Source: Anaerobaca lacustris (lineage in GTDB: Bacteria; Planctomycetota; Phycisphaerae; Sedimentisphaerales; Anaerobacaceae). Taken from it: a stretch of DNA of 64,000 nucleotides. The translations under genes and the position numbers were made by a program. Positions 17,680 through 26,395 of this stretch are shown piece after piece. Every line of letters begins with the position of its first letter. The first letter of the stretch is position 1. The stretch is from assembly GCF_030012215.1 (NCBI RefSeq), contig NZ_JASCXX010000001.1:62001-126000 (forward strand), given 5' to 3'. The notes under the pieces are model-generated. The model worked only from the letters and a program-made list of their open reading frames with translations, was not told the DNA's origin and ran no database searches.

Positions 17680-18528
17680 CTATGCCCGCCAGGGGCGGGG
17701 CCTGTTCTGCTGGGCGGCAACGGCATTCTTCGCGATAATCACGTTCTCGCGGACCTGGAAGTCGAACATGCCGACACAGACGAAGTCGGCCCCGTTTTCA
17801 AAGGCGTATTTGAACCCTTCGCTCGGATGGATGGCCCCGGCGGCCAGGACTTTGAAGGCGATCCAGGGTCGCAGGACGCTTCTCATGAATTCGATCGTCC
17901 TCTCCGGCGCGATCGACCAGATGTTGTCGTGGTCGACGTTGCTGCCGCTGTCGACGTTGAACTCGACCCGGTCCTGAGGCGGCGTGGCCGACCAGTAGCT
18001 GCCGTGGTGCAGGGTCTTCATGTAGAAATCGGGCTCGATTCCGGCTTTCTCGACGGCGATGGGCACCTCGATGGAATGGCCGCCGATGCCTGCGAGGACG
18101 CCCTGGCTGCGGGCGAAGGCGACGGCCTCGCCGAGCAGATCGACCCGGCCGCCCTTGACGAAGCTGTCGCCGACGCCGCCCTGCACGTAGGCCCCGATGG
18201 CCCCGTTGTCGACGGCCCGCTTGATGTCGCTGGTCACGTCGGTCGTCTTGGGATGGACTTGGGCGATCCACTGCATCTGCCCGCCTCGCTCTTTCCAGTA
18301 CCGGCGCAGGTACTCGGCCGAGGATGTGATGATCGTGTTGACCCCGTTCTCCTCCGCCAGTTGGAGCGTCTGCATGATCTTCACCGGCGTGCCGTACGCC
18401 CGGAACAGGTCTCGCAGGTACTTCAGGTCCCGGCTGTGCGACCAGCCGCTGAACTGGTTCTCGCCAATGATCAGACGACCGATCGTGACGTTGCCGATTC
18501 TGCCCGTGGGCATGTCTGCTGCCGGCAT
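17680..18528 (-). CDS. TIM-barrel-like protein of unknown function
   Basis: A 282-residue protein. The ATG at 18528 follows GGAGAG at good spacing and is preferred to an ATG 120 bases further up. The opening IGNVTIGRLIIGENQFSGWSH resembles the first strand of aldo/keto reductase-like barrels. Alternating strand and helix segments follow with conserved-looking clusters GVNTIITSS, MQWIAQVHP, GAIGAYVQGG, VLAGIGGHS, DFYMKTLHHGSYW, IAFKVLAAGAIHP and GADFVCVGMFDF. The sequence pattern suits an (alpha/beta)8 barrel, but the catalytic tetrad of aldo/keto reductases is not evident. Planctomycetes carry related uncharacterised proteins. Function unassigned. Confidence 0.7.
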   Translation of the reverse strand: MPAADMPTGRIGNVTIGRLIIGENQFSGWSHSRDLKYLRDLFRAYGTPVKIMQTLQLAEENGVNTIITSSAEYLRRYWKERGGQMQWIAQVHPKTTDVTSDIKRAVDNGAIGAYVQGGVGDSFVKGGRVDLLGEAVAFARSQGVLAGIGGHSIEVPIAVEKAGIEPDFYMKTLHHGSYWSATPPQDRVEFNVDSGSNVDHDNIWSIAPERTIEFMRSVLRPWIAFKVLAAGAIHPSEGFKYAFENGADFVCVGMFDFQVRENVIIAKNAVAAQQNRPRPWRA

Positions 18529-18725
18529 GGTATCTCTCCGATCACGCGATTGCACGTTGCCTTGTCGATCGAGCACCCCCATCTGCGATGCCGACCTCGC
18601 CCATCTTACCCCTGGGCGACCGGTATGTCCCACCCAAAACCGCGTCATTTTCCCTTGCGTTCGACACCGCGTTGCTTAGCATATCGTCGACAAAGATCGA
18701 CATGTGACTTTGGAGGTACGATGCG

Positions 18726-20015
18726 ATGACGAATTCGAGAGGGGTACGGTTGTGCGTCCTTGCGGTCCTGTTGATGCTGGCTCCTTTGGTGTCGGCGCAG
18801 GGGCTGTCGAAGGCGTCGCCCGAGTCGGTTGGCCTGTCGCAGGAACGGCTGGATCGGATCACCGCCGCGATGCAGGGGCATGTGGATGACGGCCGTCTGG
18901 CCGGCGCTGTGGCGTTGGTGGCGCGAAAGGGCAGGGTCGCGTACCTCCGGAGCGTGGGCATGCAGGACCGCGAGAAGGGCGTCGCGATGGAGCCCGATAC
19001 GATCTTCCGCATCGCCTCAATGTCCAAGGCGATTACGAGCGTTGCGGCGATGATGCTCTATGAGGAGGGGCGTTTCGAGCTTAAGGACCCCGTCTCGAAG
19101 TTCATTCCGGAGTTCGGGGATGTGAAGGTCCTCGCGTCCGCCGGCGACGGTTCGGCCCGGGATGGCGTGGTTGCGGCAAAGCGTCCGATCACGATTCGCC
19201 ATCTGCTGACGCACACCTCGGGCCTGACGTACCATTGGGATGCCCGCGTCGGCGCGCTGTATGCCGAGGCGGGGATTACGCACGGGCTGATCCAGGACGA
19301 GACCCCGCTGGCCGAGGCCATGAAGAAGCTGGCCCGGATTCCCTTGGTGCACCAGCCGGGAGAGGCCTACACCTACAGCCTTTCGACCGATGTGCTCGGC
19401 CGCGTGGTCGAGGTGGCCGGAGGCATACCGTTCGACGAGTTCCTGCAGAAGCGGATCTTCGAACCCCTGCGGATGAACGACACCGCTTTTCGCCTGCCTG
19501 CGGGCAAGGGGTCGCGCTTGGCGGCTGTCTACGGGGCCGACCCGGACGGCGAGCTGCCCCGGTTGCCTGACGGGGCCATTGGCGACGGCGACATGCGCAT
19601 CTCCGTGACCTATCCCCACGCGGGCACACATCGCTACTGGTCCGGCGGCGGGGGCCTGTGCTCGACGGTCCCGGACTACGCCCGATTCATCCAGATGTTG
19701 CTCAATGGCGGCGAGTTGGACGGCGTTCGCCTTCTGAGTCGCAAGACGGTGGAGCTGATGACGGCCGACCACGTGGGCGAACTGAACCGCGATTCCGGAT
19801 TCGGCCTGGGCTTCGGCATCACGAGGAGTCTGCGCGAGGCCGGCGAATCGACCAGTGTCGGCGCTTACCGCTGGGGTGGTTTCTGGTATACGACCTTCTT
19901 TATCGACCCGGCAGAGCAGATGATCGGCGTCTGTATGGCCCAGGTCTATCCGGCCGGCAACGCCACGCTCAACAGCCAGTTTGAGGCTCTGGCCCACCAG
20001 GCGATCATCGACTGA
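18726..20015 (+). CDS. Exported serine hydrolase of the beta-lactamase/penicillin-binding fold (class C type)
   Basis: A 429-residue protein with a signal peptide of about 25 residues ending AQ. The nucleophile motif is SMSK (Ser98, Lys101). The second motif appears as Tyr-Ser-Leu within YTYSLSTD (near 219), where Tyr is the usual general base and the third position normally is Asn or Ser. The HAGTHRYWSGGG stretch near 299 may supply the third motif region. These enzymes (EstB, AmpC-like, D-aminopeptidase-like) hydrolyse esters or peptides. True beta-lactamase action cannot be inferred. It would act in the periplasm. GGAGG lies nine bases before the ATG. It is divergent from the TIM-barrel-like gene. 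Confidence 0.9.
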   Translation: MTNSRGVRLCVLAVLLMLAPLVSAQGLSKASPESVGLSQERLDRITAAMQGHVDDGRLAGAVALVARKGRVAYLRSVGMQDREKGVAMEPDTIFRIASMSKAITSVAAMMLYEEGRFELKDPVSKFIPEFGDVKVLASAGDGSARDGVVAAKRPITIRHLLTHTSGLTYHWDARVGALYAEAGITHGLIQDETPLAEAMKKLARIPLVHQPGEAYTYSLSTDVLGRVVEVAGGIPFDEFLQKRIFEPLRMNDTAFRLPAGKGSRLAAVYGADPDGELPRLPDGAIGDGDMRISVTYPHAGTHRYWSGGGGLCSTVPDYARFIQMLLNGGELDGVRLLSRKTVELMTADHVGELNRDSGFGLGFGITRSLREAGESTSVGAYRWGGFWYTTFFIDPAEQMIGVCMAQVYPAGNATLNSQFEALAHQAIID

Positions 20016-20335
20016 AGCCATGGACGGGCGGCCCGGCCATTGCCGTCTGGGTGTTTCTCCGGGGTTGTCGGGCCCAATCGAGAGGCGGTTGAGATGCCAT
20101 CCTGGGCGGCGGCGGTCCCTTGATGCGGCCTGCCTCGAATTTTGTGTTGCCGGGTGCAAAAAAAAGCGGTATAAACGTCTGCCTTTGGTGTGCCCGGGGC
20201 TGCATGGGAGGAGAGGGGCCCCCTCGCTTGTCGGGCTTGCCTTCGGCGAGTGGGCAGGGCAGGAGTCAAGGGCCGCCTTCACGGGGGTTTGTGAACCGAG
20301 TTGTATTGTTCATCCTTACCGAAAATGGAGAAGCT
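20016..20335. other. Intergenic and leader region of the PFOR gene
   Basis: 320 bases without a gene. It holds the promoter at 20147-20175 and a GC-rich leader of about 150 bases with a short palindrome around 20212-20224 (GAGGGGCCCCCTC). The coding frame of nifJ is open upstream of its start here but lacks ribosome sites. Confidence 0.5.
20147..20175 (+). promoter_or_regulatory. Predicted promoter of the PFOR gene
   Basis: TTGCCG (20147-20152) and TATAAA (20170-20175) are 17 bases apart. An A-tract of eight lies in the spacer. Confidence 0.55.
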
Positions 20336-23300
20336 ATGAAGCGCAGAATGGTCACGATTGACGGAAACACGGCTGCCGCACACGTCGCCCACGCGACGAA
20401 TGAGGTAATTGCCATCTATCCGATTACGCCAAGTTCGCCGATGGGCGAGATGTCCGACGACAAGACCGCACGAAACACGCCGAACATCTGGGGAAGCGTG
20501 CCTTCGGTGACGGAGATGCAGTCCGAAGGCGGGGCGTCCGGGGCGGTGCACGGGGCGCTGGCCGCCGGGGCCTTGACGACGACCTTTACCGCCTCTCAGG
20601 GCCTGCTGCTGATGATTCCGAACATGTACAAGATCGCCGGTGAGTTGCTGCCGACCGTCTTCCATGTCTCTGCCCGCTCTCTGGCGTGCCAGGCCTTGTC
20701 TATTTTCGGCGATCATTCCGACGTGACCACCTGTCGCGAGACGGGCTTTGCACTTCTGGCATCGGCCAACGTCCAGGAGGTGATGGATCTTGCTCTGATC
20801 GCGCAGCAGGCGACACTGGCCTCACGCGTGCCGTTCGTGCACTTCTTCGATGGTTTTCGGACGAGCCACGAGATTCAGAAGGTCGAGGAACTGACCTTCG
20901 ACGACATGCGGGCGATAATCGATGACGCGCTGGTCGCCGCCCACAAGGCGCGGGCTCTTTCGCCGGATCGCCCACAGATCGGCGGCACCGCTCAGAATCC
21001 CGATGTGTACTTCCAGGGCCGCGAAACCGTCAACAAATTCTACCTGGCGGCGCCGGGGATCGTCCAGGAGACGATGGACAAGTTCGCCAAGATCGTCGGC
21101 CGCCAGTACAAGCTGTTCGACTACGTCGGCGCGCCGGATGCCGAGAAGATCATCATCGTTATGGGCAGCGGTGCCGATACCGTCGATGAAACGGTGGAGT
21201 ACCTGACCGGCAAGGGCGAGAAAGTCGGCGTTGTGAAGGTCAGGCTGTATCGACCGTTCAGCGTGGAGCACTTCATCGCGGCCCTGCCCAAGACGGTCAA
21301 GAAGATCGCCGTGCTGGATCGGACCAAGGAGCCCGGCGCGATCGGTGAACCGCTGTATCTGGACATTCGCACGGCCGTTGGCGAGGCCATGTTGGACGGG
21401 ATTGCCCCGTTCGAGAAGTATCCGGTGGTGGTCGGCGGCCGCTACGGCTTGGGTTCGAAGGAGTTCACTCCGGCGATGATCAAAGCGGTCTACGACAATC
21501 TGGATGCCGCCAAGCCCAAACGCAGTTTCACGGTCGGCATCGTCGACGATGTGACCGGCAGCAGCCTGGACGTGGACCCGGCTTTCGAAGTGCCCGCCGG
21601 CGGACTCTACGCCGCCATGTTCTACGGGCTCGGCGCGGACGGCACCGTCGGGGCCAACCACAACTCGATCAAGATCATCGGCGAAAACACCGACAACTAC
21701 GCCCAGGGCTATTTCGTCTATGACTCCAAGAAGGCCGGCGCCGTGACGATCTCGCACCTGCGGTTCGGGAAGAAGCGGATTCGTCGGCCGTATCTGATCG
21801 ACAAGGCCGATTTCATCGCATGCCACAATCCCAGCTTCCTCGAAAAGTATGACCTGTTGGCCTCGGCCAAGGACGGTGCGACGTTCCTGCTGACCACCAG
21901 CTACGGGCCCGACAAGGTCTGGGACACGCTGCCGAAGGAGATGCAGCAGCAGATGATCGACAAGAAGATGAAGTTCTTCGTCATCGATGCGATCTCGCTG
22001 GCCGAGGAGCTGGGTCTCGGCGCTCGGATCAACGTGATCATGCAGACGGCCTTCTTCAAGATCAGCAACATCATCCCGCTCGACCAGGCCGTCAAAGCCA
22101 TCAAGGACGCCATCTATCACAGCTATGGCAAGAAGGGCGAGAAGATCGTCCAGATGAACAACGCTGCTGTGGATCAGTCCCTGGACCGTGTCAACGAGGT
22201 GAAGGTGCCGGGCAAGGTCAGCAGCACGTGGAGTCGTCCCCCGGTCGTGCCGGCCGACGCTCCCGCGTTCATCCGTTCCGTCACCGCCGAGATCATGGCG
22301 ATGCGAGGTGATGCGATTCCCGTCAGCAAGATGCCGGTCGACGGCAAGTACCCTCTGGGCACCACCAAGTACGAGAAGCGCAACATTGCGGTGCACATCC
22401 CGGTCTGGGAGCCGGAGCTTTGCCTCCAGTGCGGCATGTGCTCGCTGATCTGCCCGCACGCGACCATCCGCGTCAAGGCCTACGACGCCAAGTACGCCAA
22501 CGGCAAAGCCCCGCAGGGCTTCAAGAGCATCGACGCCAAGAGCAAGGAATTCGCGGGCATGAAGTTCACCGTGCAGGTGGCGCCGGAGGACTGCACCGGC
22601 TGCGGCGCTTGCGTCCAGACCTGCCCCGGGCAGGAGCGGGATGCGAACAAGAAGCCGACGGGACGCAAGGCGATCAACATGGCCCTGCAGGCGCCGATTC
22701 GCGATGCCGAGCGGGCCAACTACGATCACTTCCTGTCGATTCCGTTGACGGACCGCTCGTTGTTCAAGCCCAATACCGTCAAGGGCAGCCAGTTGCTGGA
22801 ACCGCTGTTCGAGTACTCAGGCGCCTGCGCCGGTTGCGGCGAGACAGCTTACGTCAAACTGCTGACGCAGCTCTTCGGCGACCGAACGATGATCGGCAAC
22901 GCGACGGGCTGCTCGTCGATCTACGGCGGCAACCTGCCCACGACGCCCTACACGACCCGGGCCGACGGCCGCGGTCCGACCTGGAGCAACAGTTTGTTCG
23001 AGGACAACGCCGAGTTTGCGATGGGCATGCGGCTGGCAGTCGATAAGTTCCGCCAGTTGGCCCTGGAACTGCTGGAGACGACCGCCCAGAAGGGCTGCAT
23101 CGACAAGGCGCTGGCCGCCGAGATTCGCGATGCAGCGCGGGCTGCCGATCCCGAACAGGACGCGATCGAGCAACAGCGGGCTCGCGTCGAGCAGCTCAGA
23201 ACTCAGGCGGCCAAGAGCGATTGCCCTGAGTGCAAGCGGCTGCTCACCGTGGCGGATTACCTGGTTCGCAAGAGCGTCTGGGCGCTGGGCGGCGACGGTT

Positions 23301-23938
23301 GGGCCTACGATATCGGCTACGGCGGACTGGACCACGTCCTGGCCAGCGGCGCCGACGTCAACGTGCTCGTGCTCGACACCGAAGTCTATTCGAACACCGG
23401 CGGTCAGATGTCCAAGTCGACGCCGAGAGCGGCCGTCGCCAAGTTCGCCGCCGGAGGCAAGCCTGCACCGAAGAAGGACATGGGCCTGTTGGCCATGACC
23501 TACGGCAATATCTACGTCGCCAAGGTGGCCCTCGGCGCCAATCCGGCCCAGACGGTCAAGGCCTTCGTCGAGGCCGAGGCCTATCCGGGACCGTCGCTGA
23601 TCCTGGCCTACGCCCACTGCATCGCGCACGGCATCAACATGACGACCGGGACGGAGGAGCAGAAGAAGGCCGTCGCGTGCGGGCACTGGCCGCTCTATCG
23701 TTTTGATCCGCGTCTGAAAGAAGCCGGCAAGAACCCTCTTCAGCTCGACTCGAAGACGCCGACGATGGCCTTCGATGAGTACGCTTACGGCGAGAACCGC
23801 TATCGGTCGCTGAAGCAGTCTCAGCCGGAAGCGGCCGCCAAGCTGATGAAGCTGGCCAACCGTGACGCGGCTGACCGATATGCGTTGATGGAGCAACTCG
23901 CAAATCTGAAGTGTGAGCAGGGTCAGGCGGGGGCTTGA
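20336..23938 (+). CDS. nifJ: Pyruvate:ferredoxin (flavodoxin) oxidoreductase, single-chain
   Basis: A 1200-residue homodimer-type PFOR that oxidises pyruvate with CoA to acetyl-CoA and CO2 and reduces ferredoxin. Domain I starts at MKRRMVTIDGNTAAAHVAHA and contains YPITPSSPM. The two [4Fe-4S] clusters are at CLQCGMCSLICPH (near 697) and CTGCGACVQTCPG (near 753). The TPP domain has CAGCGETAYVK (near 831) with NATGCSSIYGGN, and the fourth-cluster Cys that pairs with it should lie in the C-terminal region (IAYAHCIAHG-like). The ATG at 20336 follows GGAG. The central enzyme of anaerobic pyruvate metabolism, it supplies reduced ferredoxin that the NuoEF/GltD-like proteins elsewhere in the window could use. 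A lipoprotein gene follows. Confidence 0.97.
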   Translation: MKRRMVTIDGNTAAAHVAHATNEVIAIYPITPSSPMGEMSDDKTARNTPNIWGSVPSVTEMQSEGGASGAVHGALAAGALTTTFTASQGLLLMIPNMYKIAGELLPTVFHVSARSLACQALSIFGDHSDVTTCRETGFALLASANVQEVMDLALIAQQATLASRVPFVHFFDGFRTSHEIQKVEELTFDDMRAIIDDALVAAHKARALSPDRPQIGGTAQNPDVYFQGRETVNKFYLAAPGIVQETMDKFAKIVGRQYKLFDYVGAPDAEKIIIVMGSGADTVDETVEYLTGKGEKVGVVKVRLYRPFSVEHFIAALPKTVKKIAVLDRTKEPGAIGEPLYLDIRTAVGEAMLDGIAPFEKYPVVVGGRYGLGSKEFTPAMIKAVYDNLDAAKPKRSFTVGIVDDVTGSSLDVDPAFEVPAGGLYAAMFYGLGADGTVGANHNSIKIIGENTDNYAQGYFVYDSKKAGAVTISHLRFGKKRIRRPYLIDKADFIACHNPSFLEKYDLLASAKDGATFLLTTSYGPDKVWDTLPKEMQQQMIDKKMKFFVIDAISLAEELGLGARINVIMQTAFFKISNIIPLDQAVKAIKDAIYHSYGKKGEKIVQMNNAAVDQSLDRVNEVKVPGKVSSTWSRPPVVPADAPAFIRSVTAEIMAMRGDAIPVSKMPVDGKYPLGTTKYEKRNIAVHIPVWEPELCLQCGMCSLICPHATIRVKAYDAKYANGKAPQGFKSIDAKSKEFAGMKFTVQVAPEDCTGCGACVQTCPGQERDANKKPTGRKAINMALQAPIRDAERANYDHFLSIPLTDRSLFKPNTVKGSQLLEPLFEYSGACAGCGETAYVKLLTQLFGDRTMIGNATGCSSIYGGNLPTTPYTTRADGRGPTWSNSLFEDNAEFAMGMRLAVDKFRQLALELLETTAQKGCIDKALAAEIRDAARAADPEQDAIEQQRARVEQLRTQAAKSDCPECKRLLTVADYLVRKSVWALGGDGWAYDIGYGGLDHVLASGADVNVLVLDTEVYSNTGGQMSKSTPRAAVAKFAAGGKPAPKKDMGLLAMTYGNIYVAKVALGANPAQTVKAFVEAEAYPGPSLILAYAHCIAHGINMTTGTEEQKKAVACGHWPLYRFDPRLKEAGKNPLQLDSKTPTMAFDEYAYGENRYRSLKQSQPEAAAKLMKLANRDAADRYALMEQLANLKCEQGQAGA

Positions 23939-23982
23939 TGCCCTCTGCCTCGAACGCCCGGCTCAAGCGGTGGGGACGTGTT

Positions 23983-24837
23983 ATGTTCAGGACGGTACAA
24001 GGACGTGCAGTGCTCGTTGGGTTGACGGTATTGACGCTGATCGGATGCGGTCGGCAGGTTGCGCGGGATCCCCAAACGGACCGCGGCGCCGAGACGCTGG
24101 CGGTCGGCCCGGATCGCGAGGCGTTGGCGAGGTCGGTGCCGCCGGATTACGTCGTGGGGATCTTGGACGGCTCCGGCGGAATCTCGGCCTGGGTCCAGAA
24201 CAAGAGGCTGCATGCCGTCGGTGTGGTGAAACTGTATCGGCCCGACGACAGTTTCTATCTGACGCAGCATGACTTCGAGGTGTATCCGTGGTCGAACGCC
24301 ATCCGTATTTCGGCCAACGAGCCTCGCGGCAAGTTGGTCTGGGAGATGGTGGCCGGACAGTTCGAGATCCTGGAGGGCTCGCCGGCGATGGACGTTTCGC
24401 CGCTGTACGGCGCGTACGCCGGGTATGCCGACGCCTTCCTGCAGATTGTCACCGCGCCGGTGCGGCTGCTGGATTCGGGCAATCAGTTGTATCGCCAGCC
24501 GGCGCCGTTCCGCATGGGCGGCCCGTGGTATGAACGGATCGAGGTGAAGTTCGCCCCTGGGACAGTGGCCGTCGAGGGGGCCGGCGGGGGCGATCGCCGG
24601 ATGTCACAGCCGTACTGGACGGACGGCGTCTTCTACTTGAATCGCACCAGCGCTCTGGTCGATCTGATCTGGCTGGGCAACGCGGCGACCCAGGAATACC
24701 TGGCTGTGCGCGGGTACGACTATTCGGATGCCAAGACAGCGGGCGTTCGCGTTCCCTCGAAGGTTGAGATCTTCCGCGCCGGGTCGGACGGCACGATTCG
24801 CGATCGGCTGGCACAGATCGACATCAAAGGACGATAG
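23983..24837 (+). CDS. Lipoprotein of unknown function
   Basis: A 284-residue exported protein. From the ATG at 23983 the N-terminus is a classic lipoprotein signal with LTLIGC, Cys22 being the lipidated residue. An ATG 43 bases upstream, which overlaps the end of the PFOR gene, would add an untypical N-terminus. The mature chain is soluble, probably beta-rich, with no cysteines after the lipobox and no catalytic motif I recognise. Segments such as VVKLYRPDDSFYLTQHDFEVYP and WYERIEVKFAPGT look like an outer-membrane-associated beta domain. It lies 44 bases after nifJ but has no evident functional link. Function unknown. Confidence 0.75.
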   Translation: MFRTVQGRAVLVGLTVLTLIGCGRQVARDPQTDRGAETLAVGPDREALARSVPPDYVVGILDGSGGISAWVQNKRLHAVGVVKLYRPDDSFYLTQHDFEVYPWSNAIRISANEPRGKLVWEMVAGQFEILEGSPAMDVSPLYGAYAGYADAFLQIVTAPVRLLDSGNQLYRQPAPFRMGGPWYERIEVKFAPGTVAVEGAGGGDRRMSQPYWTDGVFYLNRTSALVDLIWLGNAATQEYLAVRGYDYSDAKTAGVRVPSKVEIFRAGSDGTIRDRLAQIDIKGR

Positions 24838-24848
24838 ACGACAGACAG

Positions 24849-24885
24849 GCCGTTGGCCCATCGATTCTGTCGGTGGGCCAACGGC
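24849..24885 (+). terminator. Hairpin after the lipoprotein gene
   Basis: A perfect 12-bp stem (24849-24860 with 24874-24885) with a 13-base loop starts 12 bases after the stop codon. Only a CT-rich tail follows, so it may be an RNA end or a stabilising structure. The remaining 24886-25153 contains the promoter below and otherwise nothing recognisable. Confidence 0.6.
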
Positions 24886-25035
24886 GGTCTCCTTAGCCTA
24901 TGCGCGAGCGTGGCCCGCGCCGAGGCAGATGCTGACGTCCCGGTTCTCACGTTCATCCTCCTATTTTCTCGGGTTCTCTTCGGCTCTTCGGCCGGTCGCT
25001 ATCGTCGCCGATGGACGCCCGACGGAAAACGCGCA

Positions 25036-25064
25036 TTGCCTGGCAGTCCCACGTGAACTATCAT
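25036..25064 (+). promoter_or_regulatory. Predicted promoter at the head of a 12-gene run
   Basis: TTGCCT (25036-25041) and TATCAT (25059-25064) are 17 bases apart. It lies 90 bases before the first gene of a gene string that reaches 42054. Confidence 0.5.
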
Positions 25065-25153
25065 CAAGCCGACACCGTAGGCTACTGTGTCTTGTGGGTG
25101 GTCTCGGAGATGGTGTGCGCGGCGCACCGTGCGGGGCCTGACGGCGGATATGA

Positions 25154-26395
25154 ATGGTGCTGATGGCGAAGAGAACGGCAATCTGGCTTGTTTTCGTGGG
25201 TGTCCTGGTCGTCGCGGTGGCGGTCTTCTTCGCTCTGCGGGCGCGTGACCATCGCGTCGGCGGACCGCTGCCGTCCGAGTCGGCGGTGGAGGCATTCCGT
25301 GCGGTTGTCCGCGACGACGGCACCGCCTGGGCGATGTTCGGGGGTGGCCAGGGACTTCTGGGGCGGGCCGCCACGCAATTGCCCGACTCGCTGATGCTGC
25401 TTTGGAGGTTCAAGACGGGCGGCGAGGTCAAGTCATCGGCGGCCATCGTTGAGGGCCGCACGTTCATCGGCTCCTCCGACGGCAATGTCTATGCGCTCGA
25501 TCTGCATACGGGCGACAAGCTGTGGTCGTTTGCGACGGGCGACGCCGTGGAATCGTCCCCATTATGGATTGATGGCGTGGTATTCGTTGGCTCCTCCGAC
25601 GGTTTCCTCTATGCGTTGGAGGCCGAGACGGGGCTGCTCAAATGGAAGTATGAAACCAGGGGAGACATCCTCAGTGCCCCGAATTGGACCCGCTCTCCCG
25701 ACGGGCAGGACATCTGGATCCTCGTCGGCAGTTACGACAACCGGCTCCACTGCGTCGACGCCGAGAGCGGGCAGGCTGTCTGGACGTACGAAACGGACAA
25801 TTACGTGAATGGCTCGCCCGCCGTGGCGGACGGCAAGGCGGTCTTCGGCGGCTGTGACGCGATGATCCACGCTGTTTCGCTGGCGGACGGAACGAGACTG
25901 GCGGGGATCGACAGCGGTTCGTATATCGCCGGCTCGGCCGCCTTCCTGGATGGTCAGGTGTACGTGGGCAACTACAAGAACGTCTTCCTGCGGGCTGACG
26001 TGGATCAAGGCGAGATCGCATGGACGCACACCGAGAGCAAAGCGCCCATTTTTTCGTCGCCGGCGATCACGGAGGACAAGGTGATCTTCGGAAGTCGCGA
26101 CGATCTCGTCTACGCCCTGCGGCGTGACAACGGGCAGCAACTCTGGACGTTCAAGACGCTCGGCGAAGTGGACAGTTCGCCGGCGGTCAGCGGCGACAAG
26201 GTGATCGTTGGCTCGGGCGACGGCCGCCTTTACATGCTACGCCTGGCCGACGGCAAAGAGGTCTGGGCGTATGAGATCGGTCACCCGATCGCCTCTTCGC
26301 CGGCTGTGGCACAGGGTGTGGTGGTGATCGGCTGTGACGACGGGACCGTCTACGCGTTCGGCGGCCGGACGCCGGTCGGGGAGATCGAACCATGA
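25154..26395 (+). CDS. Membrane-anchored PQQ-like beta-propeller protein
   Basis: A 413-residue protein with an N-terminal membrane anchor (about residues 7-27) and at least seven propeller blades of the PQQ/BamB type. Repeated cores read VFVGSSDGFLYALEAETG, VIVGSGDGRLYMLRLADG and similar, each ending in a Trp-x-(Phe/Tyr) strand such as LLWRFKTG, LWSFATG, LKWKYETR, VWTYETD, LWTFKTL and VWAYEIG. The residues that bind PQQ in alcohol dehydrogenases are not visible, so it is more likely a scaffold or binding protein, as BamB is, than an enzyme. It overlaps the next gene by 4 bases (ATGA), which implies translational coupling to the glycosyltransferase. Confidence 0.85.
   Translation: MVLMAKRTAIWLVFVGVLVVAVAVFFALRARDHRVGGPLPSESAVEAFRAVVRDDGTAWAMFGGGQGLLGRAATQLPDSLMLLWRFKTGGEVKSSAAIVEGRTFIGSSDGNVYALDLHTGDKLWSFATGDAVESSPLWIDGVVFVGSSDGFLYALEAETGLLKWKYETRGDILSAPNWTRSPDGQDIWILVGSYDNRLHCVDAESGQAVWTYETDNYVNGSPAVADGKAVFGGCDAMIHAVSLADGTRLAGIDSGSYIAGSAAFLDGQVYVGNYKNVFLRADVDQGEIAWTHTESKAPIFSSPAITEDKVIFGSRDDLVYALRRDNGQQLWTFKTLGEVDSSPAVSGDKVIVGSGDGRLYMLRLADGKEVWAYEIGHPIASSPAVAQGVVVIGCDDGTVYAFGGRTPVGEIEP

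Noticed and set aside
20176-20335. Small structured RNA (SRP RNA or RNase P-like) before the PFOR gene
   Set aside because: The conserved loops of 4.5S RNA and RNase P RNA are absent. The region is GC-rich and palindromic but otherwise unremarkable.
20822-22729. A 635-residue open frame antisense to the PFOR gene
   Set aside because: No ribosome site or family resemblance. The sense strand encodes an unmistakable PFOR.
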